Shown here one piece after another: positions 7,473 through 14,226 of a DNA stretch of 16,320 nt (positions are counted from its first letter, which is position 1; the number at the start of each line of letters is the position of its first letter). The stretch is from Euryarchaeota archaeon UBA105. Lineage in GTDB: Archaea; Thermoplasmatota; Poseidoniia; Poseidoniales; Thalassarchaeaceae. Under the pieces are notes generated by a model. That model saw only the letters and a program-made list of their open reading frames with translations. It ran no database searches and was not told the origin of the DNA. The stretch lies in assembly GCA_002496905.1 (NCBI GenBank), contig DALV01000111.1, positions 1-16,320 on the forward strand, written 5' to 3'. Position numbers and translations under genes: made by a program.

Positions 7473-8123
7473 CTAGTCCTCCAATCTAACTAAAATACGC
7501 TTGGCCAAATCTTCGGAAAACAAGTATGGAGTACCTGCTACATTTGTTGAGGAATGTGTTTTGGAAATGTTGACGCCGATAGAGATGTTTTGATTTTCTA
7601 GAGTTTTGATATCTTGGCCAGTTAGAGCGATTAATTCAACTACACCACTACTGCCTTCCGGCATATTGGATATTGGCAATAATGGAGTGATTATGTCTGG
7701 TTCAAATTGTCTGGAAATTTGAGGGACTTTCTCTCCCAGATGATTGTACTCTGGATAACCCAATAGCTTGTCTAAAGACGACTCTAATTCATCATTAACC
7801 GCATGTTCCATTTCACATGCTATCGAACTAACATCTCCTTCATATCCAATGACATCTGTTAGTAATAATTCAAGAAGTAATTGTCGTCGTTTAATCTTGC
7901 CAGCGATAGTAAAACCTTCTGCTGTTAATCTTGAACCCTTGTAAGGAATATATGTCACCAAATCTCGGCCGGCTAATCTTTGAATCATCTCTGTTGTGGA
8001 AGCGGCACTAACCCCCATAGAATCGGCCAACATTGAGGTTTTCACAATAGCAGAGGGTTGTTCAGAATGTATCTCAAACATCCTTTTCAGATACATTTCC
8101 TCAAAGTCGCTTAGTTCGTTCAT
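7473..8123 (-). CDS. DtxR/MntR-family metal-dependent transcriptional regulator
   Basis: A 216-residue regulator. Residues ~3-62 form the N-terminal winged helix (SDFEEMYLKRMFEI, SMLADSMGVSAASTTEMIQRLA, LTAEGF), followed by the dimerisation helices and a C-terminal FeoA/SH3-like domain (~155-215). The primary metal-site motif is kept: CEMEH (C103, E106, H107), equivalent to DtxR C102, E105 and H106. The ancillary site is degenerate: DtxR H79 is Q81 and H98 is S99, with only the E83 equivalent (E85) retained. It may therefore sense a different metal or bind metal differently; this is inference. ATG 8123 is the start: GAGG followed by 7 nt. An upstream TTG at 8150 would overlap the preceding gene and lie before that SD. 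It is the second gene of the tight minus operon and may autoregulate it. Confidence 0.9.
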   Translation of the reverse strand: MNELSDFEEMYLKRMFEIHSEQPSAIVKTSMLADSMGVSAASTTEMIQRLAGRDLVTYIPYKGSRLTAEGFTIAGKIKRRQLLLELLLTDVIGYEGDVSSIACEMEHAVNDELESSLDKLLGYPEYNHLGEKVPQISRQFEPDIITPLLPISNMPEGSSGVVELIALTGQDIKTLENQNISIGVNISKTHSSTNVAGTPYLFSEDLAKRILVRLED

Positions 8124-8136
8124 GAGAAAACCTCGG

Positions 8137-10029
8137 TTATGGTTCCCCAACCTCTGCCAAGAATTCAGAGCGGCAGGCAGGACACCTAGCCTTTACTGGA
8201 CGTCTGTTAATTGGGATTTTAAGAGTTTGATCGCAACTAGGGCAAGATAGCAAATCATCCACTGAGCGAGCAGATATCTCTTGTGAAGTTGGGGTAGGAG
8301 GTGAATCAATTTGGGTCTCAATGTTTTCTTCTTCCGAAATTGTATCTTCTTCTTCAGATGCAATCGATTCTACCATGAATCTAGCAGTACAAGCAGGACA
8401 TTTTACGGCTCCAGAATGGCTATTCGGAATGTGTAGACGTTGGTCACATTCGGGACATGGTATCTCTCGTTTTTCTACTGCTGCAGACTTTTTCTTTTCC
8501 CCTCTGGCTTCTCTTAATCGATTAAATCTTGATTTCCCTGTATCCTCTACGTTTTCCGATACAGTTCGATATAGAACTAAAATGAACATTACAAGAACTA
8601 AGCCCGTGACTGTTCCATAAATTGCCGCGGCCAAATCAAATGGCAATTCTGCCTCTGCATTATTGTCAGAAAATGTTTCTATCTCCAAAAGAAGGCTTTC
8701 AGTAAGTCCACTAGTTACCCAAATGATATGCACATCAACAACTTTTGAATCGGGCCACTCTTCGATTGTGAATTCACCGCTAAATGATTCACTTGGATTA
8801 ATTGAATATGTTGGAATTGTGTCGAGTATCATGTTATCTGAATTTCGAACTACTCTTACCTCTCCTGCTAAAGTCGGAGTATTACCGCTATTGGTTAAGG
8901 AGAACGGGATGTTCACACTTTCACCTACCTGAGGAGCAGTACTTACACCTTCAGAAGTAACCACAAGATTTAGCATAGGCGGGGTGAGTGTAGTCTGAAT
9001 TTCAATTTCCTCTTCAGCCGTCCAAGTAACTGAATTAACTCGAATGATTAGTGAGTCTGCTGAGGGATTACCCAAATCGAGGTTTAGTTGCCTGCGACCA
9101 GGATCCATGGTTATTAGGAAAAATTGTAAATTAGACTCAATGGTTTGATCGATTATTGCAACTTCGATTTCAACTTCCCTAGAACGACCATCACTAAGGT
9201 AAAGTGAAATCTCTGAACTTAGGCCATGTTCTAGATTCCATTCCAAAGAATCAACCACTAACTGGATTGATTGGGGCTCTAAAACTTCAATCACAGTGGT
9301 TCCATTGAGTTCTCTTGCGACTCCTCCATTGCTGGAATGAACCTTCCAATCTAGACTGATTGAGCCTGAAGAGGAGGGGGTAAATGATGCGGAAACCTCT
9401 CTACTCGAGCCGGGATTAATCAGTATGGCTTGGCCATTAATTGGGTCTGAACCCTCAGGTGATATTACCAAACTAACGGATTCAGGATTCTGACCTTGAT
9501 TATGAACCAATATTGAAGCAGTTAGTGAATCCCCGACATGGGCAGGCTCTCCAATAAGTGCTATTTCGGAAGAGCTAGCAGCAGTCAGGTTCAGTGGATT
9601 GGGTTCTACTAGTAAAGTAAGACTTTCACTCTGACCCGAAGAATCAATTCCAAAAATTAGGTTCAAAACTCCTTCAGGCAATGGACCAAATGAAATGTTG
9701 ACTATTACAATCGAATCTGAACCCTCGAGGAAACCAGTAAGTTCAGGAGTGGTTTGACCGTCCAATTCCATCACAAACCACCACTCATCATGTCCAGCTG
9801 TAGTATCACTATTTGATACCTCGATGGATAATTGAATTCGGTCCCCTGCAAAGGCGGATGAATTTACCGAAGGAAGGGAGGTTGTACCATCGACGATTGT
9901 ATTATCCCAATCTGCTGAATTTTCTATACTGAATCTATCCTGTGCACTAACATTTAGGGATATTATGGTTACAAAAACCACAGAGGCAGTTATCACAAGC
10001 AATTTGTGACGACGAACGCCTGTATTCAT
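8137..10029 (-). CDS. Membrane-anchored protein: CARDB/Ig-like ectodomain, TM, two cytoplasmic zinc ribbons
   Basis: A 630-residue protein with a clear membrane layout. A Sec-type signal (basic MNTGVRRHK, hydrophobic core ~9-26, SAQ near 28) precedes a Ser/Thr-rich, beta-strand-rich ectodomain (~30-463) with repeated Ig/CARDB-like patterns such as SLTASILVHNQGQNP and VNIPFSLTNSGNTP. One TM (~466-487) and a basic stretch (SRFNRLREARGEKKK, marking the cytoplasmic side) follow. Two four-cysteine zinc ribbons lie at 525-547 (CPEC...CPAC) and 596-619 (CPSC...CPAC), joined by an acidic, proline-containing linker. The ribbons are alike (CPxCDQ.L.IP...CPAC...F), so they probably duplicated. The architecture suggests a sensor or scaffold linking the cell surface to a cytoplasmic partner; this is inference. 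ATG 10029 follows a GAGGGT SD. First gene of the minus operon. Confidence 0.82.
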   Translation of the reverse strand: MNTGVRRHKLLVITASVVFVTIISLNVSAQDRFSIENSADWDNTIVDGTTSLPSVNSSAFAGDRIQLSIEVSNSDTTAGHDEWWFVMELDGQTTPELTGFLEGSDSIVIVNISFGPLPEGVLNLIFGIDSSGQSESLTLLVEPNPLNLTAASSSEIALIGEPAHVGDSLTASILVHNQGQNPESVSLVISPEGSDPINGQAILINPGSSREVSASFTPSSSGSISLDWKVHSSNGGVARELNGTTVIEVLEPQSIQLVVDSLEWNLEHGLSSEISLYLSDGRSREVEIEVAIIDQTIESNLQFFLITMDPGRRQLNLDLGNPSADSLIIRVNSVTWTAEEEIEIQTTLTPPMLNLVVTSEGVSTAPQVGESVNIPFSLTNSGNTPTLAGEVRVVRNSDNMILDTIPTYSINPSESFSGEFTIEEWPDSKVVDVHIIWVTSGLTESLLLEIETFSDNNAEAELPFDLAAAIYGTVTGLVLVMFILVLYRTVSENVEDTGKSRFNRLREARGEKKKSAAVEKREIPCPECDQRLHIPNSHSGAVKCPACTARFMVESIASEEEDTISEEENIETQIDSPPTPTSQEISARSVDDLLSCPSCDQTLKIPINRRPVKARCPACRSEFLAEVGEP

Positions 10030-10032
10030 TGT

Positions 10033-10053
10033 CTGACCCTCGGGGTAGGTCAG
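10033..10053. promoter_or_regulatory. Inverted repeat in the divergent gap, over the zinc-ribbon gene's ribosome site
   Basis: CTGACC (10033-10038) and GGTCAG (10048-10053) form a perfect 6-bp inverted repeat with a 9-nt spacer. It overlaps the SD of the minus-strand gene starting at 10029. Its half-site TGACC/GGTCA is the same as in the palindrome at 10078-10092. Confidence 0.4.
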
Positions 10054-10077
10054 TGTATCAAGGAAACCCCAATTCTA

Positions 10078-10092
10078 GGTCACGTAGTGACC
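10078..10092. promoter_or_regulatory. 15-bp palindrome upstream of the coiled-coil operon, candidate operator
   Basis: GGTCACGTAGTGACC is a perfect inverted repeat of two 6-bp arms around GTA, ending 3 nt before the ATG at 10096. Together with the repeat at 10033-10053, the 66-nt gap between the divergent operons holds four TGACC/GGTCA half-sites, an arrangement typical of dimeric repressors. Candidate binder: the DtxR-family protein encoded at 7473-8123, by context only; the sequence is not a canonical DtxR/MntR operator. It could instead be a leader hairpin of the plus-strand transcript. Confidence 0.4.
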
Positions 10093-10095
10093 TTT

Positions 10096-10992
10096 ATGAT
10101 GGGCCCTAATTTCCGCCGTTTGCATATGGAGTCTGATGGCCTGCTAGCAGTGACGCCTGACCAATTGGCGCAGGCTTTGTTAGACAGGAGAGTTTTGCTG
10201 AAGGAGCAATTACCCACTGTCATTCGTACACTGGAGGCCGAGGAACAGCATCTTGCTCCAAAGGTCTCTCGTTCGGTAGATAATCACACACAGGCAAATA
10301 AGATAGTTGCTAAGTTGAAAGTGGAACGTGACCAAGCACAAATCGAAGCCCGTAGCCTGATTCCGAAGGTCAAGGACCATCGTAATATATTGGTGGAATC
10401 CGGTGGGATGGTAAACCTGGACCCAGATTGGAAAAAAGAAAAGTTGTTTGAAGAATTAGATGAAATCGAAGAAAATATCCAGACTTCGGCGTTAGATCAC
10501 AAAGCCGAGAAAAAGATGATTGAACGTAGGAAAAAATTGATTCAACAAAATGAAAAATGGCTCAAGGAAAGAAGAGATTCTAACCCAGAAATGGCAGATT
10601 ACATCGATTCTAGAAGAGAGATGTCTTACCAATTTACAATTGCCAACAAGGCTCATAGAAACATGATCAAAGCCGTGGAAAAGGCACAACCGTTGCATGA
10701 GAAAAAAGTAGCGATGGAGGCAGAAATAAGAGACGTCAGAAGACAATTGGATAGAGCCAAAGAATTACTGTCTCAATCTGACCAAGCAATAGAACATTGG
10801 CAACGCCGATTAAAGGATGGGTATCGAGAATTAGGATTGGGATTCCCTGACCTCCTTAGAGACATGATTCAAGTCCAAGATGGTGGAGACTCTAGTTTCG
10901 CTAAGAGGCAGAAGAAAAACAAACAAAATTCAAAGAAAAAAAATCAGGACAAGAAGCGAAATATCTCAGAATCAAGAGGTGAAGAGGAATGA
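10096..10992 (+). CDS. Coiled-coil protein (COG1340-like), first gene of the plus operon
   Basis: A 298-residue charged protein, predicted coiled coil over ~22-250, with no TM or signal. Residues ~117-156 (KLFEELDEIEENIQTSALDH, then KKMIERRKKL) carry the COG1340-type hairpin motif, including the central T-x-x-L, matching the proteins at 4851-5870 and 12020-12901. The tail (from ~270) is very basic and low-complexity (KRQKKNKQNSKKKNQDKKRN), as in nucleic-acid- or ribosome-associated proteins. The frame extends upstream to 10006, but that start would overlap the 5' end of the divergent zinc-ribbon gene and adds a sequence of different character, so ATG 10096 (or 10099) is preferred; ATG 10126 is another option. 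No strong SD is visible. The stop overlaps the next gene's ATG by 4 nt (ATGA), so the two are coupled. Confidence 0.8.
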   Translation: MMGPNFRRLHMESDGLLAVTPDQLAQALLDRRVLLKEQLPTVIRTLEAEEQHLAPKVSRSVDNHTQANKIVAKLKVERDQAQIEARSLIPKVKDHRNILVESGGMVNLDPDWKKEKLFEELDEIEENIQTSALDHKAEKKMIERRKKLIQQNEKWLKERRDSNPEMADYIDSRREMSYQFTIANKAHRNMIKAVEKAQPLHEKKVAMEAEIRDVRRQLDRAKELLSQSDQAIEHWQRRLKDGYRELGLGFPDLLRDMIQVQDGGDSSFAKRQKKNKQNSKKKNQDKKRNISESRGEEE

Positions 10993-11954
10993 ACGATGGA
11001 TTGTTCGATGATCTTGAGGCATTACCTCATGAAGAAATCGAAGATATGGTCAAACAATTAGACCGTGATTTACGCTCATTAGAGGAAGAATTCAACTCGC
11101 TGCGTCAAGAAAGACGAAACCAGGTAGAAATTATAAAATCATTGAGAGGAGCATTCGATGGAATTCAAGAGGTGAATTCTGAGAGGCGCATGCTGTTGAG
11201 TGAATTTCATGAAATAAAGAAGAAGGCAGACAAGCAAAGAGTATTACGGGACAGAGTCAACCTATCTATTCCGCCACCTGCTTCTGTATTGGAGGAATGG
11301 ATGGCAGACACGCACACTAAGTTAACCACGATAGATAACGACCTTACAGCAGTCCCCACAATTAATCGGGAGTTAGATTCATTTCGAAGATTTTTCGAAT
11401 TACAAGCTGCTGTAGTACGTAAGCGTGAGGCAGAAGATGCTCATGCACAATATGTAGTGCAAATAGAGGATTTACGAAAAGTTACATCCAAATTAGACGC
11501 AACAAGGAAGGCTGGAAAGGAAGCTGCAGATTCAGTCACAGAAAATAATGAAATGAAACCAGACAACATAACTCGTAGTGAAATTAGGAAAATGAGCAAG
11601 CGAATTAGCGGCATAGATAAGCGGTTAGAAGCTATTAAATCACAACGTAAGAAATTTCGAAGGGAGGCCGGTAGAGTCCGATCTTATCAAAAAATCACCT
11701 CAGGGAGAGGGGAAAAAATCCGTCTAACAGATGTAAAAGAGAGAGCTAGTACAGGGGGTTCACTAAACGCCAATGAATTATCTGCATTACTAGATTCAGG
11801 CAGCTTGACAGGAATCACAAGTGAAGCAAACAAACCGGATTCTACTAAATCAAACTCGCCTAAGAAAGGTAGAACTGGAAAGAAAGGAAAGCGAAGACTA
11901 GGGGTTACTAGGGGCGGACCAAGAAAGGGAAGCTCCGCTAGTCGGAGAGAATGA
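10989..11954 (+). CDS. Coiled-coil protein with shared SGSLT and LGxTRG C-terminal motifs
   Basis: A 321-residue protein. An acidic N-terminus (residues 1-30) precedes a coiled coil (~20-90), a proline-containing break at SIPPPASVLEEWMADTHTKL (~93-112), and a distinctive segment TTIDNDLTAVPTINRELDSF (~113-132). A second helical region runs to ~235. The end holds ELSALLDSGSLT (263-274), a Ser/Lys-rich linker and a basic tail with KRRLGVTRGG (~302-310). The coil gene at 4851-5870, encoded 5 kb away on the other strand, has nearly the same pair (LEEMLLESGSLT and KRKLGTTRG), so the two probably share a binding partner. The middle differs from the COG1340-type hairpin of the other three, so this may be a distinct subfamily. 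The ATG overlaps the previous stop, with GAAGAGG just before it. The function is unknown. Confidence 0.8.
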   Translation: MNDGLFDDLEALPHEEIEDMVKQLDRDLRSLEEEFNSLRQERRNQVEIIKSLRGAFDGIQEVNSERRMLLSEFHEIKKKADKQRVLRDRVNLSIPPPASVLEEWMADTHTKLTTIDNDLTAVPTINRELDSFRRFFELQAAVVRKREAEDAHAQYVVQIEDLRKVTSKLDATRKAGKEAADSVTENNEMKPDNITRSEIRKMSKRISGIDKRLEAIKSQRKKFRREAGRVRSYQKITSGRGEKIRLTDVKERASTGGSLNANELSALLDSGSLTGITSEANKPDSTKSNSPKKGRTGKKGKRRLGVTRGGPRKGSSASRRE

Positions 11955-11971
11955 AAAAAGATCACTTCAAA

Positions 11972-11984
11972 TGAACTTATATGG
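11972..11984 (+). promoter_or_regulatory. Candidate promoter for the coiled-coil gene at 12020
   Basis: TGAACTTATATGG lies in the 65-nt gap, 36-48 nt before ATG 12020. TTATATGG is a good archaeal TATA-like element with expected initiation near 12005. The TGAACTTA core is shared with the pdxS upstream region. This suggests the third coiled-coil gene has its own promoter as well as possible read-through from the operon. Confidence 0.45.
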
Positions 11985-12019
11985 TAAAGTTAGGACGTTA
12001 ATTCAAGGGGTATGATTGT

Positions 12020-12901
12020 ATGAAGGTGGAAAGTGGTGAAATTCGCGAAATCCTTCAACCACTCTGTGATGATATTCAAGAACAGATTTCCTACAATCGG
12101 GAAGAAAGAGATCAGTGGAATTCGAAAGTTCGTAAATTACTCGATGAACGCAACGAGTTAAATCGACAAGTTAAGGAATTAATCACAGAGGTGCAGAATC
12201 AGAAAGCCCTACGAGATGATGCAAATCAAACTGTTAGAGAATTAAAAGAAATTCGGGCTGAAATGACTGAGACACTAAGAGAAATTAGGACTGATTTTAG
12301 GGAGAAAATAGCCGGAAGTGGCTCCCAAGAAGAAAGACAAGAGAAACAAGATAAAACTCGTTCACCTGGTAGAATTAGAACAGAAATAGACCGTTTGGAA
12401 AAGCAATACAACGAAGGTCGATTTCTTGGTAAAAAGGAAAAAGAGTTCGTCGCTAAAATGAAAAAGTTACATCAAGAACTAAGGGAAGCCAAGGAAAAGA
12501 AATCTGATGGTGGAATTAGAGAATTAAAGATTCAATTAAGAGATGCCGAAAAGAAACAAGAAAACGCTCACAAGAAGGTGAAGCGAGCAGTCATCGGAGC
12601 TCAAGAAGCACATGACTTGATGGCTGAATTATCTGAAGAGGTCGATAGATTACGTGAGAAGGCAAATTCTGCTCAGTCAGGAGTCACTCGGGCAAAAAGA
12701 GAAGCAGATTCGCTTCATGGAAGATACATTGTATCGTTGAGGTGTATACATTCCATGCAAGATTTACTAAAGGCATTAAAAACTAGAGAAGGCGGTATTG
12801 CAGAGGATGATGAGCAAGTCGAAGTTGCTGATCTGATGACCCGACTAATGTCTGGAGACACACTATCTACTGACGAAATCATGGCGCTTCAGAGGAATTG
12901 A
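12020..12901 (+). CDS. Coiled-coil protein (COG1340-like), third gene of the plus group
   Basis: A 293-residue, strongly charged all-helical protein. It is the closest of the four coils to the archaeal COG1340 pattern: an N-terminal REERDQWNSKVRKLLDERNE heptad stretch (residues ~27-46) continuing NRQVKEL, a basic/polar linker around 95-117, then the hairpin IDRLEKQYNEGRFLGKKEKE (123-142) followed by MKKLHQEL, and a second helical arm to ~250. The C-terminus (VADLMTRLMSGDTLSTDEIM) resembles the ELxxLLxSGsLT element of its neighbours but lacks the basic tail. No TM or signal. COG1340 proteins are widespread in archaea with no firmly assigned role that I can name. ATG 12020 has AAGGGG ~9 nt upstream. 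Its 3' end overlaps the convergent gene by 23 nt. Confidence 0.85.
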   Translation: MKVESGEIREILQPLCDDIQEQISYNREERDQWNSKVRKLLDERNELNRQVKELITEVQNQKALRDDANQTVRELKEIRAEMTETLREIRTDFREKIAGSGSQEERQEKQDKTRSPGRIRTEIDRLEKQYNEGRFLGKKEKEFVAKMKKLHQELREAKEKKSDGGIRELKIQLRDAEKKQENAHKKVKRAVIGAQEAHDLMAELSEEVDRLREKANSAQSGVTRAKREADSLHGRYIVSLRCIHSMQDLLKALKTREGGIAEDDEQVEVADLMTRLMSGDTLSTDEIMALQRN

Positions 12902-13832
12902 TTTCGTAAGTTCGCCCATTCCTAGAATGAAGTAGCTCAATTCCACCCTCGTAGTCAAGTAGCCAGCCTGGAATAGCAGAAGGGATTTCTTCTAGTATAG
13001 CCCCATCGGAATCGAATGACCATCTTTCTAACATGGTGCTTCTTACCGAACTTCCTTCAATGGCTTCTTCTTGTTTTTGTCTTCTGGACTCTAAAATCCC
13101 TACCAACATAACTCTCAAATCGGCATCTGTCAACAATTTATTTTCTCTTGCGACAATTAACCTTAGATGTGGGGCATTATTCAGAATTTGTTCTGAATCA
13201 TGGGCCTCCAAACGATTAGCCCACGGGTCTTCTAATACACTCCAATTACCCTCTTCCCTCTCTCCATCAGGACTGACTAATGCACCATTTATGTTCCATA
13301 TACGAGATTGAAGAAGTATAGGTTTAGCATCAACATATTCTATTCCTCTTTGTATACACCATTCATCAAGGTCAATTATTGGAGGTAAAATGACTAACTT
13401 ATTTGGAAGGTTTTCTTCAATAATTTCTTCAATAATTTCTTCATTACGGATTATCTTAGGGATTTTAGCTTCTAAATCTCCACGTAAAACAGCTTCTCCA
13501 ATCCAACGGCTAAAGACATCAGGACTCCAAAGTTCAATCTTCAGTTTCGAAGATAATATTTCTTTTGCCTGTTCTTCGAATTCTCTTTCACTCAAAATCC
13601 AGTGTGAGCTACTAGGAGCATCTACAAGCCATCTTTCAGCTTCTGCAACACTTACTGGAAGGATCGCTTTAGGTATATGCCAAACATGTACAGAAGAGCC
13701 TGTGTCCTCTTCTAATTCAGGAATTTTCTCGGCAACTCCAAGGCACCGGAAACCAACTGTTTCGACTACGTTACTAGCCTGAGATAATTTAACTCCGCGA
13801 AGATTGAGTAAATCCCCGACGGTATTATCCAT
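12879..13832 (-). CDS. Uncharacterised protein, possibly with a degenerate nuclease-like N-terminal domain
   Basis: A 317-residue soluble protein that I do not recognise. It is Trp- and Glu-rich, with no signal or TM. Residues ~1-125 alternate strands and helices, and the stretch HWILSEREFEEQAKEIL...KIELWSPDVFSRWI (~77-112) resembles the closing part of Mrr/restriction-like folds (strand, helix, strand, helix), but no convincing D...ExK catalytic set is visible. A Glu/Ile repeat (EEIIEEIIEEN, ~130-140), encoded by a 12-nt tandem repeat, separates this from a second half (~145-317) with ILPPIIDLDEWCIQRG, a beta-rich middle and a C-terminal segment (ERWSFDSDGAIL...PGWLLDYEGGIEL) containing two short W/D/G-rich repeats. 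ATG 13832 has no clear SD, so the mRNA may have a very short leader. Function not assigned. Confidence 0.75.
   Translation of the reverse strand: MDNTVGDLLNLRGVKLSQASNVVETVGFRCLGVAEKIPELEEDTGSSVHVWHIPKAILPVSVAEAERWLVDAPSSSHWILSEREFEEQAKEILSSKLKIELWSPDVFSRWIGEAVLRGDLEAKIPKIIRNEEIIEEIIEENLPNKLVILPPIIDLDEWCIQRGIEYVDAKPILLQSRIWNINGALVSPDGEREEGNWSVLEDPWANRLEAHDSEQILNNAPHLRLIVARENKLLTDADLRVMLVGILESRRQKQEEAIEGSSVRSTMLERWSFDSDGAILEEIPSAIPGWLLDYEGGIELLHSRNGRTYEINSSEAP
13412..13444. repeat. 12-nt tandem repeat, ~2.7 copies, in the coding region
   Basis: TTTCTTCAATAA occurs at 13412-13423 and 13424-13435, and a 9-nt partial copy follows. It is in frame (12 = 4 codons) and encodes the IIEE repeat of the minus-strand protein, so copy-number change would lengthen or shorten the linker without a frameshift. 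Confidence 0.75.
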
Positions 13833-13844
13833 GTCTTCGGTAGT

Positions 13845-13855
13845 CGTTTATACCT
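13845..13855 (-). promoter_or_regulatory. Weak TATA-like element before the gene starting at 13832
   Basis: On the minus strand AAGGTATAAAC lies ~13-23 nt upstream of the ATG. If used, transcription would start at or just inside the presumed start codon, which is shorter than the usual ~25-nt TATA-to-start distance. A second AT-rich stretch (13899-13914 region) is an alternative promoter, or part of the T-rich end of the rpl30e transcript. Confidence 0.25.
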
Positions 13856-13916
13856 TGAAGGCAATCCCTACAAAGTATGAGTTGAAAGCGAAAATTAAGG
13901 TAAATATTCTACGCCA

Positions 13917-14213
13917 TCAAATATTTGTGCTTAGGGTTAGAAGGTCGGACTGACCTGGATCTATAACACACAATGCACTAACTGGGAATGGTTTGGCACA
14001 AGCCGCACCCAACTGCCTGTTTACCATCGTAACTCGATGAACAGTAATATCAGGATGGCTAGTTGTCAAACTGGATATGTAATCCTCCGGACAGTTTGCC
14101 GCCACCAATACCAATCTGGCATCTCCTTTATTGCATGCACTTGTCGTTTGGCGTTGGCCAAATAGTACATTTCCTGTGCTAATTCCTTGTTTTAGTTGTC
14201 TTGCTAAATCCAT
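13917..14213 (-). CDS. rpl30e: 50S ribosomal protein L30e
   Basis: A 98-residue L7Ae/L30e-fold protein of the large ribosomal subunit that binds kink-turn RNA. Family features: MDLARQLKQGISTGNVLFGQ at the start (archaeal MDLNRALR...TGKVVLG), the RLVLVAANCPEDY block (LVIVASNCP), and LGAACAKPFPVSALCVIDPG (LG.AIGKPF.VSAL.VLDPG), ending near the usual length. ATG 14213 is chosen because GGAGGGT lies 5-6 nt upstream. An ATG at 14234 overlaps the 3' end of rpoA2 and would add seven residues absent from the family. Its place directly after rpoA2 is the ancestral archaeal order. The usual next genes (nusA, rps12, rps7) do not follow; an unrelated gene begins 84 nt downstream. Confidence 0.95.
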   Translation of the reverse strand: MDLARQLKQGISTGNVLFGQRQTTSACNKGDARLVLVAANCPEDYISSLTTSHPDITVHRVTMVNRQLGAACAKPFPVSALCVIDPGQSDLLTLSTNI

Positions 14214-14226
14214 TAGAAACCCTCCA

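Noticed and set aside
8124..8150. TTG start at 8150 for the DtxR gene
   Set aside because: It would overlap the preceding gene by 14 nt, and the GAGG ribosome site lies downstream of it, correctly spaced for ATG 8123.
10078..10092. Palindrome as a transcription terminator
   Set aside because: It lies between divergent gene starts, has no U-tract, and does not follow any gene end.
10006..10095. Upstream extension of the first plus-strand coil gene (start at 10006)
   Set aside because: It would overlap the 5' end of the divergent zinc-ribbon gene by 24 nt and adds 30 residues (Cys/Gly-rich) unlike the charged coil; ATG 10096 gives a clean divergent gap.
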